64,000 bases of DNA, from contig CAJJDP010000157.1 in assembly GCA_905182995.1 (NCBI GenBank), forward strand, positions 59,852 through 123,851. The letters run 5' to 3'. Made by a program: the position numbers and the translations under genes. Positions 37,501 to 49,000 of this stretch are shown one piece after another (the stretch's first letter is position 1; every line of letters begins with the position of its first letter). The stretch comes from Paramecium octaurelia. Its lineage: Eukaryota; Ciliophora; Oligohymenophorea; Peniculida; Parameciidae. The notes under the pieces are model-generated. The model was not told the DNA's origin. It ran no database searches and worked only from the letters and a program-made list of their open reading frames with translations.

Positions 37501-39690
37501 TTACTAACTGTTATTTTCTATATCCAATTCCAATTAAGTATTTGAACATAGTTAAAATACCTTCAATAATGTTATATTAACAAATTTTGCATATTAATTT
37601 AAATTGTTCTGCATCAAATTATATTGCAGCATGAAATCCTAGAATATAAAAAATATTCTGTCTAGATCACATATCTCAATTTTCTAGATATATTCAATAT
37701 TCATTCCTTGAAATAATTCAAGCTTTTTGACTGATTTAAACTAAAATTATTATTCATCAATCGCAGTATAATAAACATTATTTGATTAACAATTTTATTC
37801 AAATATAATAATATATTAAGATCTGTGGCTGACATCTATATTGCAATCTTACTCTACTTCTAATTAAATNCAATTTAAAGATTTAGGCAAAGGATAAGGT
37901 TAAGGTTGTTCCAATTAAACTAATTTCTCCGACAAAATATATACTAGTTTAACATTACAACCTTCATATATAATAAGTATGTAGATATACTATTTATTTA
38001 TGCTAATTATCTTATGTTCTTAAGGATAATTTGTTGTTTTTATTGAAAGTGAATCATCAATTATAACTAATGAAATAATTTTCTCATAACAAATCAGGAT
38101 ACTTTTTTATTAAATTACAAGAATATTTTAGATCTGTGTGATTAATTTAATATGTTATTCATTAATAATTTAGCCATTTTAGCAAAATACAAAGGCTATA
38201 ATATCTTTCTGTTTGAATATTATTAGCATCTTTATTTAATCATTCAATTCACCGAAGTACACTATTTTTATATATTTGAGAAAATTAAATTTGCAGATGT
38301 CCGCATATATTCTCTCGTTTATTTAATAATATTTTTCATTTTCATATATTGCAACTAAATTTACCGGAAGAGTATCTGAAAATAATTTTTATTCCAAGCA
38401 TATGTCTTAGTTGTTGTCATTCAAATAAATCATCCTTTCTTATTAATTGAATGTTAATTTAGATTCATATTCCTTTACAATTTCTATTTCACTTTATTCT
38501 AAATAAAATTAATTATAATAAGCATAGCTTGTAAGAATTAAATATAGAATTTTTTAGGAGAAGTAAAATTAATAATAATTTCTTGGTGATTAAATTTTAA
38601 AAAGTTTTAATTTAGATTAATGAACACCAATTAAATACGGAACACCAATTAATTGAAGTATCTCTGACATCGTAATATTTATTTGGTATTGTAGTTAATC
38701 ATTTATTTTTGCTAATATACAATCATCAAAAAATAGGACTAAAATCTTTTCAATCAGAAAGGCATTCTTATACTAAACACTAGTAATATTCAAAGGCTGC
38801 CCCTTCAACCTCATTTACTAACTGTTATTTTCTATATCCAATTCCAATTAAGTATTTGAACATAGTTAAAATACCTTCAATAATGTTATATTAACAAATT
38901 TTGCATATTAATTTAAATTGTTCTGCATCAAATTATATTGCAGCATGAAATCCTAGAATATAAAAAATATTCTGTCTAGATCACATATCTCAATTTTCTA
39001 GATATATTCAATATTCATTCCTTGAAATAATTCAAGCTTTTTGACTGATTTAAACTAAAATTATTATTCATCAATCGCAGTATAATAAACATTATTTGAT
39101 TAACAATTTTATTCAAATATAATAATATATTAAGATCTGTGGCTGACATCTATATTGCAATCTTACTCTACTTCTAATTAAATTTGATCAAATACTTTTC
39201 CATCCAAATTGAAAATTGATATTATCGATGAATCATTAAGCTTGCAAACAGTTATAAAGAATTAGTTTTTTATTTGAATTAGTTTGCTGCATGATTGGTA
39301 GGGCAATGTTATATTACAGTAGTGAGGATGAATAGCCAATTATTGATCCAACAGATAGTTCTTAATTAAGTATAAACAATATAAGTGTTAATTATCCATT
39401 GCCATAATTATATTATCCCCTTCCTCATTCAGTTATTAAAAATAAAACAATTTCATTTAATCTGTAAGATGTATGGCATTTTGATTTTCTATAAATACTT
39501 CATGAATTAATTAGATTTCAAACCTGTTTTAATTTGAGTCTAAATATTTTTGTTCGAATGGAACATAATACCTATTATCAGATGTAAATTTAGTTTCTCC
39601 TCGAGTCAAGTATTCCTTTTATTGATTAGCGTTAGAAATCAGGAAAAGAAAATTAAAAGGCAAAATCCTTAAAAATAAAAAAATATTCAT
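34558..39690 (-). CDS. Large type I membrane protein, unknown family (paralogue B), interrupted by an assembly duplication
   Basis: Starts MNIFLFLRILPFNFLFLISNA, a clear signal peptide, and ends with one transmembrane helix (VIILTNLLFILIFLKF) and a basic tail GRRSRISLQFQ before TGA 34558-34560. The ectodomain is aromatic-rich, N/Q-rich and probably beta-structured. The window contains 1,314 extra bases (second copy plus 'n') inside the gene. Without them the gene is 3,819 nt = 1,273 codons (1,272 aa), close to the 1,288 aa of the gene at 6370-10259, which has the same signal/ectodomain/TM plan. No intron is needed in the parts I translated. Because 1,314 is divisible by three, the frame stays open through the artefact and a naive translation would show a false 438-residue repeat. 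Confidence 0.65.
36557..37869. repeat. Assembly duplicate, copy 1 (1,313 bp)
   Basis: This stretch ends at the single 'n' at 37870 and appears again, apparently base for base, at 37871-39183. The second copy begins exactly after the 'n' and runs on into unique sequence, as expected if two overlapping contigs were joined without merging the overlap. Confidence 0.9.
37871..39183. repeat. Assembly duplicate, copy 2 (1,313 bp)
   Basis: Repeats 36557-37869 at an offset of 1,314 bases. It follows an 'n' and continues past 39183 into the 5' end of the membrane protein gene. See the companion entry. Confidence 0.9.
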
Positions 39691-40149
39691 TAAAAGTTTT
39701 TTTAATTAATTCTCAAATTATTATAAAAGGTGGCAAGATTAAAGAGATATAATAATAATTTGAAAGAACTCTTATTATCAATTTTACTTTAATTATGTAG
39801 TTTGCAAAATCTAAAAGTTAGAAAAAGAGAAATATATGAAATTCTTGGTTGATAAAAAATTTTAAATTGAGTAAGCTGACTTGGATTTACTGCAAGTTTA
39901 AATTATAAAATATAGATAATATTGATTCAACTAAAAGGTTCATTACACAGATAAGTGAGCATTATCTTTATATAAAATGCAAAGGTATTGGGTTATACTT
40001 GGAATGATTATAAAAAAAATTCAAAGTGTTTTCTGGATGCAATAGGTGCATAAACCTGTTCAGTAGATAGGTTTTACAAATACCTTAATTGAACAGATGT
40101 TTTGAAAAATTATGGTATGATACTATTATATATAATTTAAATAATTAAT
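39691..40149. other. Gap with weakly coding-like sequence
   Basis: About 460 bp between two divergent genes. Parts of the plus strand read as protein-like fragments in different frames (for example LVDKKFQIEQADLDLLQVQI and SKCFLDAIGAQTCSVDRFYK) but are cut by TGA codons. It may hold a worn gene fragment, perhaps Myb-like given FYKYL. This is too weak for a gene call. Confidence 0.3.
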
Positions 40150-41472
40150 ATGCAACAAGGTGACTCATAATAGCCACAAACAACGCAAACAATAGATGAA
40201 CAACCGAAACCGAAGGACACACGATATAAGACGAGTGTAAGGTCTTTGCCTAACTTGTAAGGATGTCACCAAGACAAAAGGAGTAGAGTTTGAAGAGTTC
40301 GATTTGAAATAAGAATTAATGCAAGGTCTAGCAGCAGCAAATTATGAGAAGCCCTCTCCTATTTAAGAAGAGTCTATTCCATTTGCTTTGGCAGGATCAA
40401 ATATTATAGCAAGAGCAAAAAATGGGACAGGCAAAACAGGAGCCTACATAATTCCAATTCTAGAAATGTTGGAGACGGAAGGGCAGATCTAGAGTCTGAT
40501 CTTGGTGCCTACAAGAGAATTAGCTCTCCAAGTGTCAAGTCTAGTAAAGGAGATTGGTAAGTACATGAAAGTGGAATGTATGGTGTCAACAGGAGGCACT
40601 GATTTTAAAGAGGATATCTATAGATTGAAACAAGTAGAGAGTTAAATCATTGTAGGTGGTTCATGTATTGGTTGGGACCCCTGGAAGAATTCTGGATTTA
40701 GCCCAAAGGAAACTAGCTGATTTGTCGAAATTGAAACATTTTGTTTTGGATGAGGCTGATAAACTCCTGTCAGTTGATTTCCAACCACTTATTGTTAAGA
40801 TACTTCAATTTGCTCCTCCAGAGGTACAAATCATGATGTTTTCTGCAACATTCCCTGTTGATGTTAAAGGTTTCATTAATGAACATGTTCCTCAGATTCA
40901 AGAAATTAATTTGATGGAGGAATTAACATTGAAGGGTGTCACTTAATACTACCTATTTATTGATGAGAAATAGAAAGTCAATTGTTTGAATTTCATTTTC
41001 AGCAAACTTGAAATTAATTAAGCAATCATATTTTGCAACTCAGCAAGAAGAGTAGAATTATTGACTCAAAAAATCACTGAATTTGGGTATTCGTGTTTGT
41101 ATGCATATTCTTTCATTCTATTAGCTACATTCATGCAAAAATGAATCAGAAGGATAGAAATAAAGTATTCCATAGTTTTAGAAAAGCTGTAGGTAGATGT
41201 CTCGTCTCTACAGATCTCTTCACTAGAGGAATTGATATTTAATCTGTCAATGTTGTCATAAATTTCGATTTCCCCAGAACTGCTGAAACATATTTACATC
41301 GTATAGGCAGATCAGGAAGGTAAATTATTAATTTCAATTTAGATTTGGTCATCTAGGTTTGGCTGTTAACTTTATAACTGAAACTGATAAAGATACTTTG
41401 GTATAAATAGAGTAAGAGCTAGACACTGATATTAAACCATTTCCAAAAGAAGTTGATAAGAGTTTATATTGA
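40150..41472 (+). CDS. DDX6: DEAD-box RNA helicase DDX6/Dhh1
   Basis: 408-aa helicase. Motifs in order: FEEFDLKQELMQG (upstream Phe/Q region), YEKPSPIQEESIP (Q motif), [10 protein letters not shown] (Walker A, about 79-88), [41 protein letters not shown] (DDX6-specific), [19 protein letters not shown] and HRIGRSGR. The block after SAT is diagnostic for the DDX6/Dhh1/CGH-1 group, which represses translation and activates decapping in P bodies. Four introns, 40237-40261 (25), 40634-40655 (22), 41099-41124 (26) and 41320-41342 (23), leave 409 codons to TGA 41470-41472. The third and fourth split FYIHAK-like and GRSGRFGH-like motifs. Confidence 0.95.
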
Positions 41473-41529
41473 TAAATTAATAATAAAAATTAATTAATTC
41501 AACCCATTCTCGTATTAATTACGAATATA

Positions 41530-42090
41530 TTATCAAATATTAATTAAAATTCTTTATTAATTTTAATTATGAAGGATACTTTAATTTTCCAACTTAATAC
41601 CATCTTGTATTCTATTCAAAAAATGATAAATATCATCCCACCCTCTTTTTCCAATTAATATAAATCCCTTTCTAATTTTAGAACAAATAGATGAGAAAAT
41701 TTAATGAATTTACAAATAATTTTTTCAGACTAATATGAATTATATTATTCGGACCTTATATTACGGATTCTTTAGAAGTGGAACCAATTTTTTGAATGAA
41801 TTAATTTTCCAGTTATTCTCAGGCTATTTCCTTTTTATAAAATAAAATATAAGTCTTTCTCACTATTGGCAGAATACCCTTACTCTATGCTCTTTAATCA
41901 AAATTATACTATAATTCAGGTCTCTAAAAATCAGATAGGATTCTAAATTTTAAATAGTATTGAGCTAATCGTTATGCTACTTGAAATTAATTTTTCTAAT
42001 ACGTTTATTCGCTTAACACATCAATTGTTAGAGAATCTAAAAGGCTTTTAAAATTTTGAAGTGGGAGGTGAAATGATTATGTATAGGTTA
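41530..42090 (-). pseudogene. Decayed protein-coding gene, family unknown
   Basis: Three successive stretches on the minus strand read as ordinary Paramecium protein but in different frames: TIDVLSEQTYQKNQFQVAQR ... SKGILPIVRKTYILFYKKEIA (then TGA), SKNWFHFQRIRNIRSEQYNS, and KGFILIGKRGWDDIYHFLNR. I could not connect them with normal short introns, and the first has no ATG. A frameshifted relic of a duplicated gene is the simplest reading. It sits between DDX6 and the Myb gene, tail-to-tail with the former. Confidence 0.4.
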
Positions 42091-42125
42091 TGGTTTGAAT
42101 AATGTTAAACAATGAGACAATATTA

Positions 42126-42714
42126 TCAATTAAAATGTGAATAGACTCTTTGAACAAATGATGACAATATGGTTGTAACTTCAGGAAAAAAGTTCATCTT
42201 TTCGATTAGTTATTCCATGTCTTCACTAGTCTTTTGATCGTCCTCTCTTCTACAGTTCAGATGTATGTAATCTCTAGAAAGAATAGAAAATATTCATTTA
42301 CCTTCCCAATATTTAATCCCATCTGAATCGAAGGTATTTGTAATACCTGTTTTTTATGGCATTCTAACTTCTATCAAAAAAGTATCTCGAAACAATAGAG
42401 AACCTGGGGCCATGTTCAAGTACAAGGGATAAAATTCTTTGATCTTCATCAAAATTGAATGGTGCTTGATTGTTCAATTCAGAATTTTTATTGTTTCTTC
42501 TTCTTCTTTTATAATGAAAATCCACTCTTTTCTTCTTTTTAATCTTCTTTGCTTAATGACTTGAGGAAACATGATTTAAATTAGCTAGTTAAGTTAATGA
42601 AGGATTCTCTTAATTTGAGAAAATAAATTAAGATGAATATTCATCCACTTGACTTAAATCCTTTTCCAGCTGTAAGAAACTGAGGAAATTTTGGTTTGCT
42701 GCACAATCTTACAT
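42126..42714 (-). CDS. Single-repeat Myb/SANT DNA-binding protein
   Basis: 186-aa protein. After a Q/N/S-rich start and a basic patch (KKIKKKKRVDFHYKRRRRNN) lies one Myb repeat: FDEDQRILSLVLEHGPRFSI followed by NAIKNRYYKYLRFRW. Aromatic residues sit at the three hydrophobic-core positions and the third helix reads NAIKNRYYKYLR, as in Myb recognition helices. It ends in a short helical tail (MNFFPEVTTILSSFVQRVYS). One 28-nt intron at 42274-42301 leaves 187 codons to TGA 42126-42128. Probably a nuclear DNA-binding protein; the target is unknown. Confidence 0.7.
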
Positions 42715-42892
42715 TAAAATTAATATGAAATTTAGCTTTTTACTGCTTTACGATTATATATAATAGGGATTTGATAATATCTTTTTGAATTTATTCACAT
42801 TAATACGGTATTAGTATTATTTTATTCAATATTAATTAATTGTTCAGTTGGTAAAGTTAATTCTTACTACATATTACTAAGAACAAAACAAG

Positions 42893-43166
42893 TTAAATTA
42901 ATCCATATATGAAGAATCAAAGACTTTACAAGCCAAATTTCTAGAACTTTATTTTTCTAATAAATTTAAATATTTCATAATTTAAATTATTATGTATTTT
43001 ACTTATGCTCCTATATCGAAGATTCTACTAATAAGCACACTAAGGACATCGTCGTTAAATACCCATTAAAACATAGCTTAATTCTTAGAATTAGATATTT
43101 AACCTAAAATTGCCTTATCTTCTGTTATGAAATTTAAATTATCCTATTTATAATAAATTCGATTAA
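42893..43166 (+). pseudogene. Possible coding relic
   Basis: A plus-strand frame (EESKTLQAKFLELYFSNKFK, then SSLNTHQNIAQFLELDIQPK) looks protein-like, ends at TGA and has no good start. It is surrounded by AT-rich sequence. TGA-only stops make chance frames of this length possible, so this is a weak call. The rest of 42715-43590 shows nothing I can support. Confidence 0.2.
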
Positions 43167-43599
43167 AGAGTTGATCTCATTTGATATTATTTAAGTTTTC
43201 AATGTATTTCTTCAAAAAATATTTTGAAAGGTTTTATTATCATTTGAAAAATACGTAATATATTAAGGTATATATGGTGATTAATGATTATTATTAATAC
43301 AAAATTAGTAAGAAGTAGTAATCCTCAAGAAGATAGATGGCTCTTTTGGCTAAAATAATTTTAATAATTTATAAAATATTTAGTTACTATTTATATTAAT
43401 ATTAACATGATTTCTATAAATTCTTAATTACGATATATAATCGTATTCATTAAAATTGCAAAAAAATGATAGATATTAGACAATAGATGTTTTATGATGA
43501 ATTTAATTATCTTAAATATTAATCATAAACATGTTTAGTATAATATAAAAAAAGGTACAAAAATTAATACAGATAAAATATAAATCAATCTCTCATTTT

Positions 43600-44560
43600 C
43601 ATAAAAAAATATTCATATGGCATACTTTGTAGTTCTTTCTCTTTGTTAGTAACTGTTTTCTCATAAAAAATAACATCCCTGAATCTTTAAGTTAAATTTA
43701 ATTCTTATTCGACTCTTATTCGATTATTGTGATAGCAACAAATAAACATCTCAAATTAAAGCTTAGTATTTGTGATTGCAAGTTTCAAGTAGTTTCAAAC
43801 TCATTTTAATCATATTCTTCTCTGCATTAAGTGTTTCTTTATTAAACCATCATCTATTGTTTTTAAGGAGTCAAAACCTATCCCAAACTCCATTTATCAT
43901 CTCTAAATAACATTTCATTCACAATTACAAGTATCATTAAGTAGCGATAATATTCCTTCATCTAAAGTTGTTTTCATATCTGCAAGAACTATTTTAAACG
44001 TCATTCACTAATTAATCAAACAAAAACCAATTCTAGAAAGTCATATTAAAGAGAAACCATTCTCTTTTTTTAAGTTCATTCTCATAATTTAATTCTGATA
44101 TAATATACATTTCTTCTGGCAAATATTTTATATCACAATATTATTTTCTTCAAATCTTTCTAAGAGTAGAGTGTTAAGACTCTACTAGGCTCTTCTATTT
44201 GTTAATTATTTAAAAACTTAGATGAATTAAAATAAGGTTCTGTGGAGATTGATAATTTTGAATATCAATTATTGTCAGGTTCAGGTTCAAAAGCTATTTT
44301 GAAATTCTAATGACTCCTTTACCTATCAAGATTAATCTAATTTAATTTAATCTTATCATTTGAAACACTAAAGTTCTCTTCAAGATACAATTTATCAATT
44401 CAGAGTTGATTTTATCAATGATTTGAAAGTTAAGTATAAATCTTGACTACATTAGCCTAATTTATAATGACGCATCTAATCTAATTTGTTGCTGTCGTAT
44501 CCCTTTATAAATCTTTGACAACAGCCATTTTTGTCAACTAATTGGTAGTTATGTAATAAG
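43600..44560 (-). pseudogene. Decayed protein-coding gene, family unknown
   Basis: Minus-strand pieces with strong protein character are interrupted by in-frame TGA and frame shifts: LGQCSQDLYLTFKSLIKSTL (then TGA), YSKLSISTEPYFNSSKFLNN followed by EEPSRVLTLYSQKDLKK, KYLPEEMYIISELNYENELK, ADMKTTLDEGILSLLNDTCN (then TGA) and LNAEKNMIKMSLKLLETCNH (then TGA). The stops are not inside sequences with GT...AG borders of normal Paramecium intron length. I read this as one gene that has lost function, probably after duplication. The parent family is not recognised. Confidence 0.4.
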
Positions 44561-44823
44561 CTAATACCTTTGCATAAAGAGTGAATAAAGTGAAAATATT
44601 CTATCAATTAAGAATTTATCACATTTAAATTCTTATATTTCATGCATGACTATTCTTCAATAATGATATTTATTATATGAATGGAAAGATATTTTGATAT
44701 AGAGATAATAACAAATCTAGGCAAATAAAGTTTAATGAGATATAATTTAGGAATATTGTGAATCAATAGAGAATCTAAGTATAGTATTTTATTTGTAATA
44801 CACATAATCTCAATATTAAAACT

Positions 44824-45783
44824 ATGTATTAACAAAACTAAGTTATTTATCAATAAAATCCTTAGTAACAAAATCCAGTATAACAACATCGGGATTACAA
44901 TGTTCCTCCACCCGGTATTATGATGGTTGATTGAATTCTAAGGTTATAAAGCTCCGAGGTATCCTAGAGAAGAGCTACCTGAAAATCAAGAGCAGAATTT
45001 AGATTTGGGTGGTTCATATTAGAGTTATCTTTACAATTGTGGAGAATGTTGTGGTAATTGTAAGGCAGTGTGTCCCTGTAATCCATTTGTTGAGTATCCT
45101 TATATTCAAGTTGAATAGAGTTTTGTTGGAGTTTACTTGCGTTTTGGGAAGTACATAAAGACAGGTATGGAGAGTGAAATAAGGTAGTTTAACCTGGATT
45201 GATATACATAAACCCTTGCACGGACACAATATAGAAGGTGGATTGCAAAGTGTAGATGATCGATTGTCCAAGATAATAAGTTATGACGAAGGATAATATT
45301 TTGGTTAGCATTGATGCAACGGTTTACTATAGAATAGTGATACCTCGGAGATCAATCTTTTACATAAATGATTTGCATTAGGCAGTAACTCAATTGACAT
45401 TGGCAACAATAAAGAGCATTGCAGGGTCTCACACATTGTAGGATCTCTTGGAGAAGAGAGCAGAGGTGCAACAATAAATAGAGGGGTTTGTGGATGAGCA
45501 TGTGTGGGAATGGGGAATAGACATAGAAAACATGTTGATCAAGGATATTCAATTGAATGCCGATTTGTAGAATACTTTGTCAATGGCAGCAAAAGAGCAG
45601 AGAGCTGCTTAAGCCAAGGTGATTTCAGCTTAAGGAGATGTGCAATCAGCCAAATTGATGAGGTAGGCAGCAGAGTTGTTGGATTCGAAGGCAGCGATGT
45701 AAATTAGATATTTAGATACTATAACAACATTGGGGTAGTAGGGATCAACGAAGGTTGTGTTGCTCCCTACAGATTCTAAATGA
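44824..45783 (+). CDS. Stomatin/slipin-like band 7 (SPFH) protein
   Basis: 302-aa protein. The N-terminus is Q/P-rich, then a cysteine-rich palmitoylation-type patch NCGECCGNCKAVCPCNPF, then the SPFH domain: VGVYLRFGKYIKT, PGLIYINPCTDTIQKVDCKV, TKDNILVSIDATVYYRIV and LLEKRAEVQQQIEGFVDEHV, with EWGIDIENMLIKDIQLNADL. The C-terminal helix is AAKEQRAAQAKVISAQGDVQ, and LLDSKAAMQIRYLDTITTLG follows. There is no long hydrophobic hairpin, so membrane attachment may rest on cysteine acylation. Introns: 44915-44942 (28, ending AAG) and 45165-45187 (23), leaving 303 codons to TGA 45781-45783. Stomatin-family proteins organise membrane microdomains and regulate channels. Confidence 0.9.
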
Positions 45784-45914
45784 TTAATTTATATATATTG
45801 GGTGAGAATATAAAATATTATTCTATAAAAATTGTGGTCACAGAAAAACAAGTGCTTGGATGACGAAATATGTAAATTCTAGATGCCTCTTGGAAATATT
45901 GGGGATGAATAGAT

Positions 45915-46052
45915 ATGGTAGAATAGTTAAAGTTAGTAGAGAGGTAGTAGGAGAATATGCAGAATAAGGAGAATCTTGAGTATATATAATTATTATGGAT
46001 TATGGAGGTGAGGAAAAGTGTAGAAAAATTAGACTTCAAATCGATGATATGA
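45915..46052 (+). CDS. Possible small protein (45 aa)
   Basis: Short open frame MVEQLKLVERQQENMQNKEN ... VEKLDFKSMI ending TGA 46050-46052, helical and charged. It lies between the stomatin-like gene and the surface antigen gene, 26 bp before the antigen ATG. An adjacent frame just upstream (KNKCLDDEICKFQMPLGNIG) also looks coding, so the real gene may be longer with an intron I could not place. Low support. Confidence 0.3.
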
Positions 46053-46078
46053 AATTGGATTTATCAATATTAAAATTA

Positions 46079-49000
46079 ATGAAATCATACATCTTATTCG
46101 CTATTCTCATAGGCTTAGGTGCATCTTAAATTGTAGTAACATCGCAAACCCTCTGCAGCTGTCCACAATTAACAAATCAAAATGATTGTAACACATTGCC
46201 AGGGTGTCAATGGGTATAGGATAGCAACTCATGCACGCAAAGTTGCTAGACACTTACACAACCTTAGTGTCTGAAAGCCTCTTATTATTGCCAATGGAAT
46301 CCAACTACTGCATCATGTTCCACATTTACATCATGCGCTAGCTTAACAGCTGCAAGCAATCAAGATTGTGTCTAATAGAATGCTAGATGCCTAGGATATA
46401 GTTCAGCAAATAACTAATGCTTGTATTATAGTCAAATCACTGCAGCATGCATCACTTACCCATAAAATTAATGCAATTACAATTTTGGTACAGATGGACC
46501 TTGTAATTGGAATGGTCAAATATGTTAAGCATATAATCAATGTACTCAAGCTCCAACTTAGAAATATTGTGAATAACTTAATACATACAAATCTGAAACT
46601 CCATAGGGAACTATCTGCTAATGGACTGATGCAAATGGCTGCTAGGCTATTACAAGTTGTAATCAATTCGCAACTCAAGACACTTGCAAACACTATTTTT
46701 CAAGTTTTGAATCAAAAACTTTGAATGTCTGTTATTGGTAAACAACCACCAATCCACCTTCATGTGTTTCTGTTACCAATCTTAATAATTTGAGTCAAAC
46801 CACTTGTTTGGCAAATACAGGTTTATTCTTCAGATGGTATGGATTGTAGAATAATCCAGCTAATGGATTTTGTGGTCCTTGCAAACAATTTACATTAAAG
46901 AAGGTTGTAAGTACATAATGTACTTGTTCTCAATATGCCTTACAAACTGATTGCAATTCATAGAGTAGTTTATGTCAATGGAATACAATAACCAATACTT
47001 GTTCTCCAAACACCTGTGCCCAAATTAAAACTCAAAATATTTGCATAACAGTAAATGGATGTTATTGGAGTATCAATGGAAATCAATGCCAAACTTTGAC
47101 TAATTGCAATAACTTGACATTCAAGGTTAGTGCAGTCGGATGTGCTGCATAAAGTGTGTACTGTGCTGGTTATGAAGGAGCTTAATGTGTACTCACATCA
47201 TCAGTCACTTAGACTTGCGGTTCATAAACTACAGCATCAAGCTGTTACTAATTCATCAGTAGTCAAGGTCTGTGTGCATGGAGTATCTCCAACTCAAAAT
47301 GTTCTCTATTGTAATACTGTGGTTAGTTAACTGATTCTGTGCTTTGTGGAAACCAATAGAATTAATGTATGTGGGATGCAACAAGTTTGACATGTCAATA
47401 ATTGACTTGCGCATCATACACCAAATAATCATCTTGTACTTATGTGTAAACTGAATTCTCATCAAATACATACTAATTGTGTAGATGGAATAAATCCCAA
47501 GGAACTCAAGGAGTCTGTGAAAATGCCTATTCTGCATTATCATAAACTTCAGCAACTTGTGTTGGTAGTACAGGAAATAACTTTAGATGGAGTACCAACA
47601 ATGCATCCACAGGAATGTGTGTTTCATGTGGTACAAATTAATTGTAATTGTAAACACCATCTTCATGTCAATGTTCATAATTCCACTCCAAATCAAATTG
47701 CTAAAACTCCGGATTCTGTACATTCAATGCCCAAACTAATCTTTGTACACCATCACCTTGCACATAATATGAAAACTAGATAACTTGTGCTGCATTAAGT
47801 ACTTGTTATTGGAGTTCAAATGGCTGTTTGGCATTCACAAATTGTTCTTCATTACCAGTAGCTGCTAATCAATTAGAATGTGTTAGTATGAATGCTTCAT
47901 GCAAAGGAATCAGCAACGGTGTCTGTCAATCATTTGCCTCAATGACTTGTGCTGCTCAATATGCAGCTAACAACACTTGCACAAATAACACCGGTACTGA
48001 TGGAGTTTGTTACTTGACCAAAACAGACAAAACAACCACCTGTGTTGGATTCTCCTAATGTAATCAGGCTGCAAACAACGAAACCTTATGTCTAAGAAAT
48101 CAACTGTCTTGTTCATGGAACGGTCTTACTGAAACATGCTCTTAAGTTAATTGTGCATCCTTCAAATCAGAATTAAATTGCAAATTCTATCTACCAAATC
48201 CACTCTCATCTGAAATTGTTCCATGCTTATGGAATGCAACTAATAGTACATGTGGACCCGCTTCTGATATCTTAACAGCATTGACTTAAAACAGTTGTGC
48301 AACCAGTACTCATAATACTTATAGTTGGGTAACAATTTCAGCTGAAAAAGGATATTGTGTTAGATGTTAATAATAAGTCACATTGCCTAAATAATGTGCC
48401 TGTTCATATCTTAGCCAATATGATTGTTCTTAAGCACTTGAATGTTACTGGAGCAATGGATCATGCATACAAATGGAATGCACATAGATACTTTAACAAT
48501 CTGTATGTGCATCTCAAAAAGGTTGTTAATGGAATAACAATTCATGCTCTGTATTTAATGGTACATGTACCAACTTGGTCGGAAAGAGTTAAGCTGCTTG
48601 CATGTCACAAAATATATATTGTGTAGGTAGCAATGGAACAAATTGCAGCACTACTTATAGCAAATGTGAGGCAAATACAACTGATACATCCTGTGTTGCA
48701 ACCATTGGAAGCAACGGAGCATGCTACTGGAATACCACATCCAAGTCATGTGTGGCTGTCAATACATGCAATCAATTACCAGAACCTGAATGCAACTTAC
48801 AATCTAAGTCTTGTTATTGGAATGGTACTACTTGTCAAAGTTTAACTTGTAGTACACTCTATACCTAATATGGTTAATGTACTTTTGTTATGAAATTATC
48901 ATCCAACAGTTATGTTTAGATTTGTTAAATGGTAGGTGATCTATGTACTTAAGTACCAGATGCCTTTAGTTTGACCTAAGAATAATGCTTCACCAATACT

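Noticed and set aside
36557-39183. Genuine 438-residue internal repeat in the membrane protein
   Set aside because: The copies abut a single 'n' and appear identical; the paralogue has no such repeat. Unmerged overlap is far more likely.
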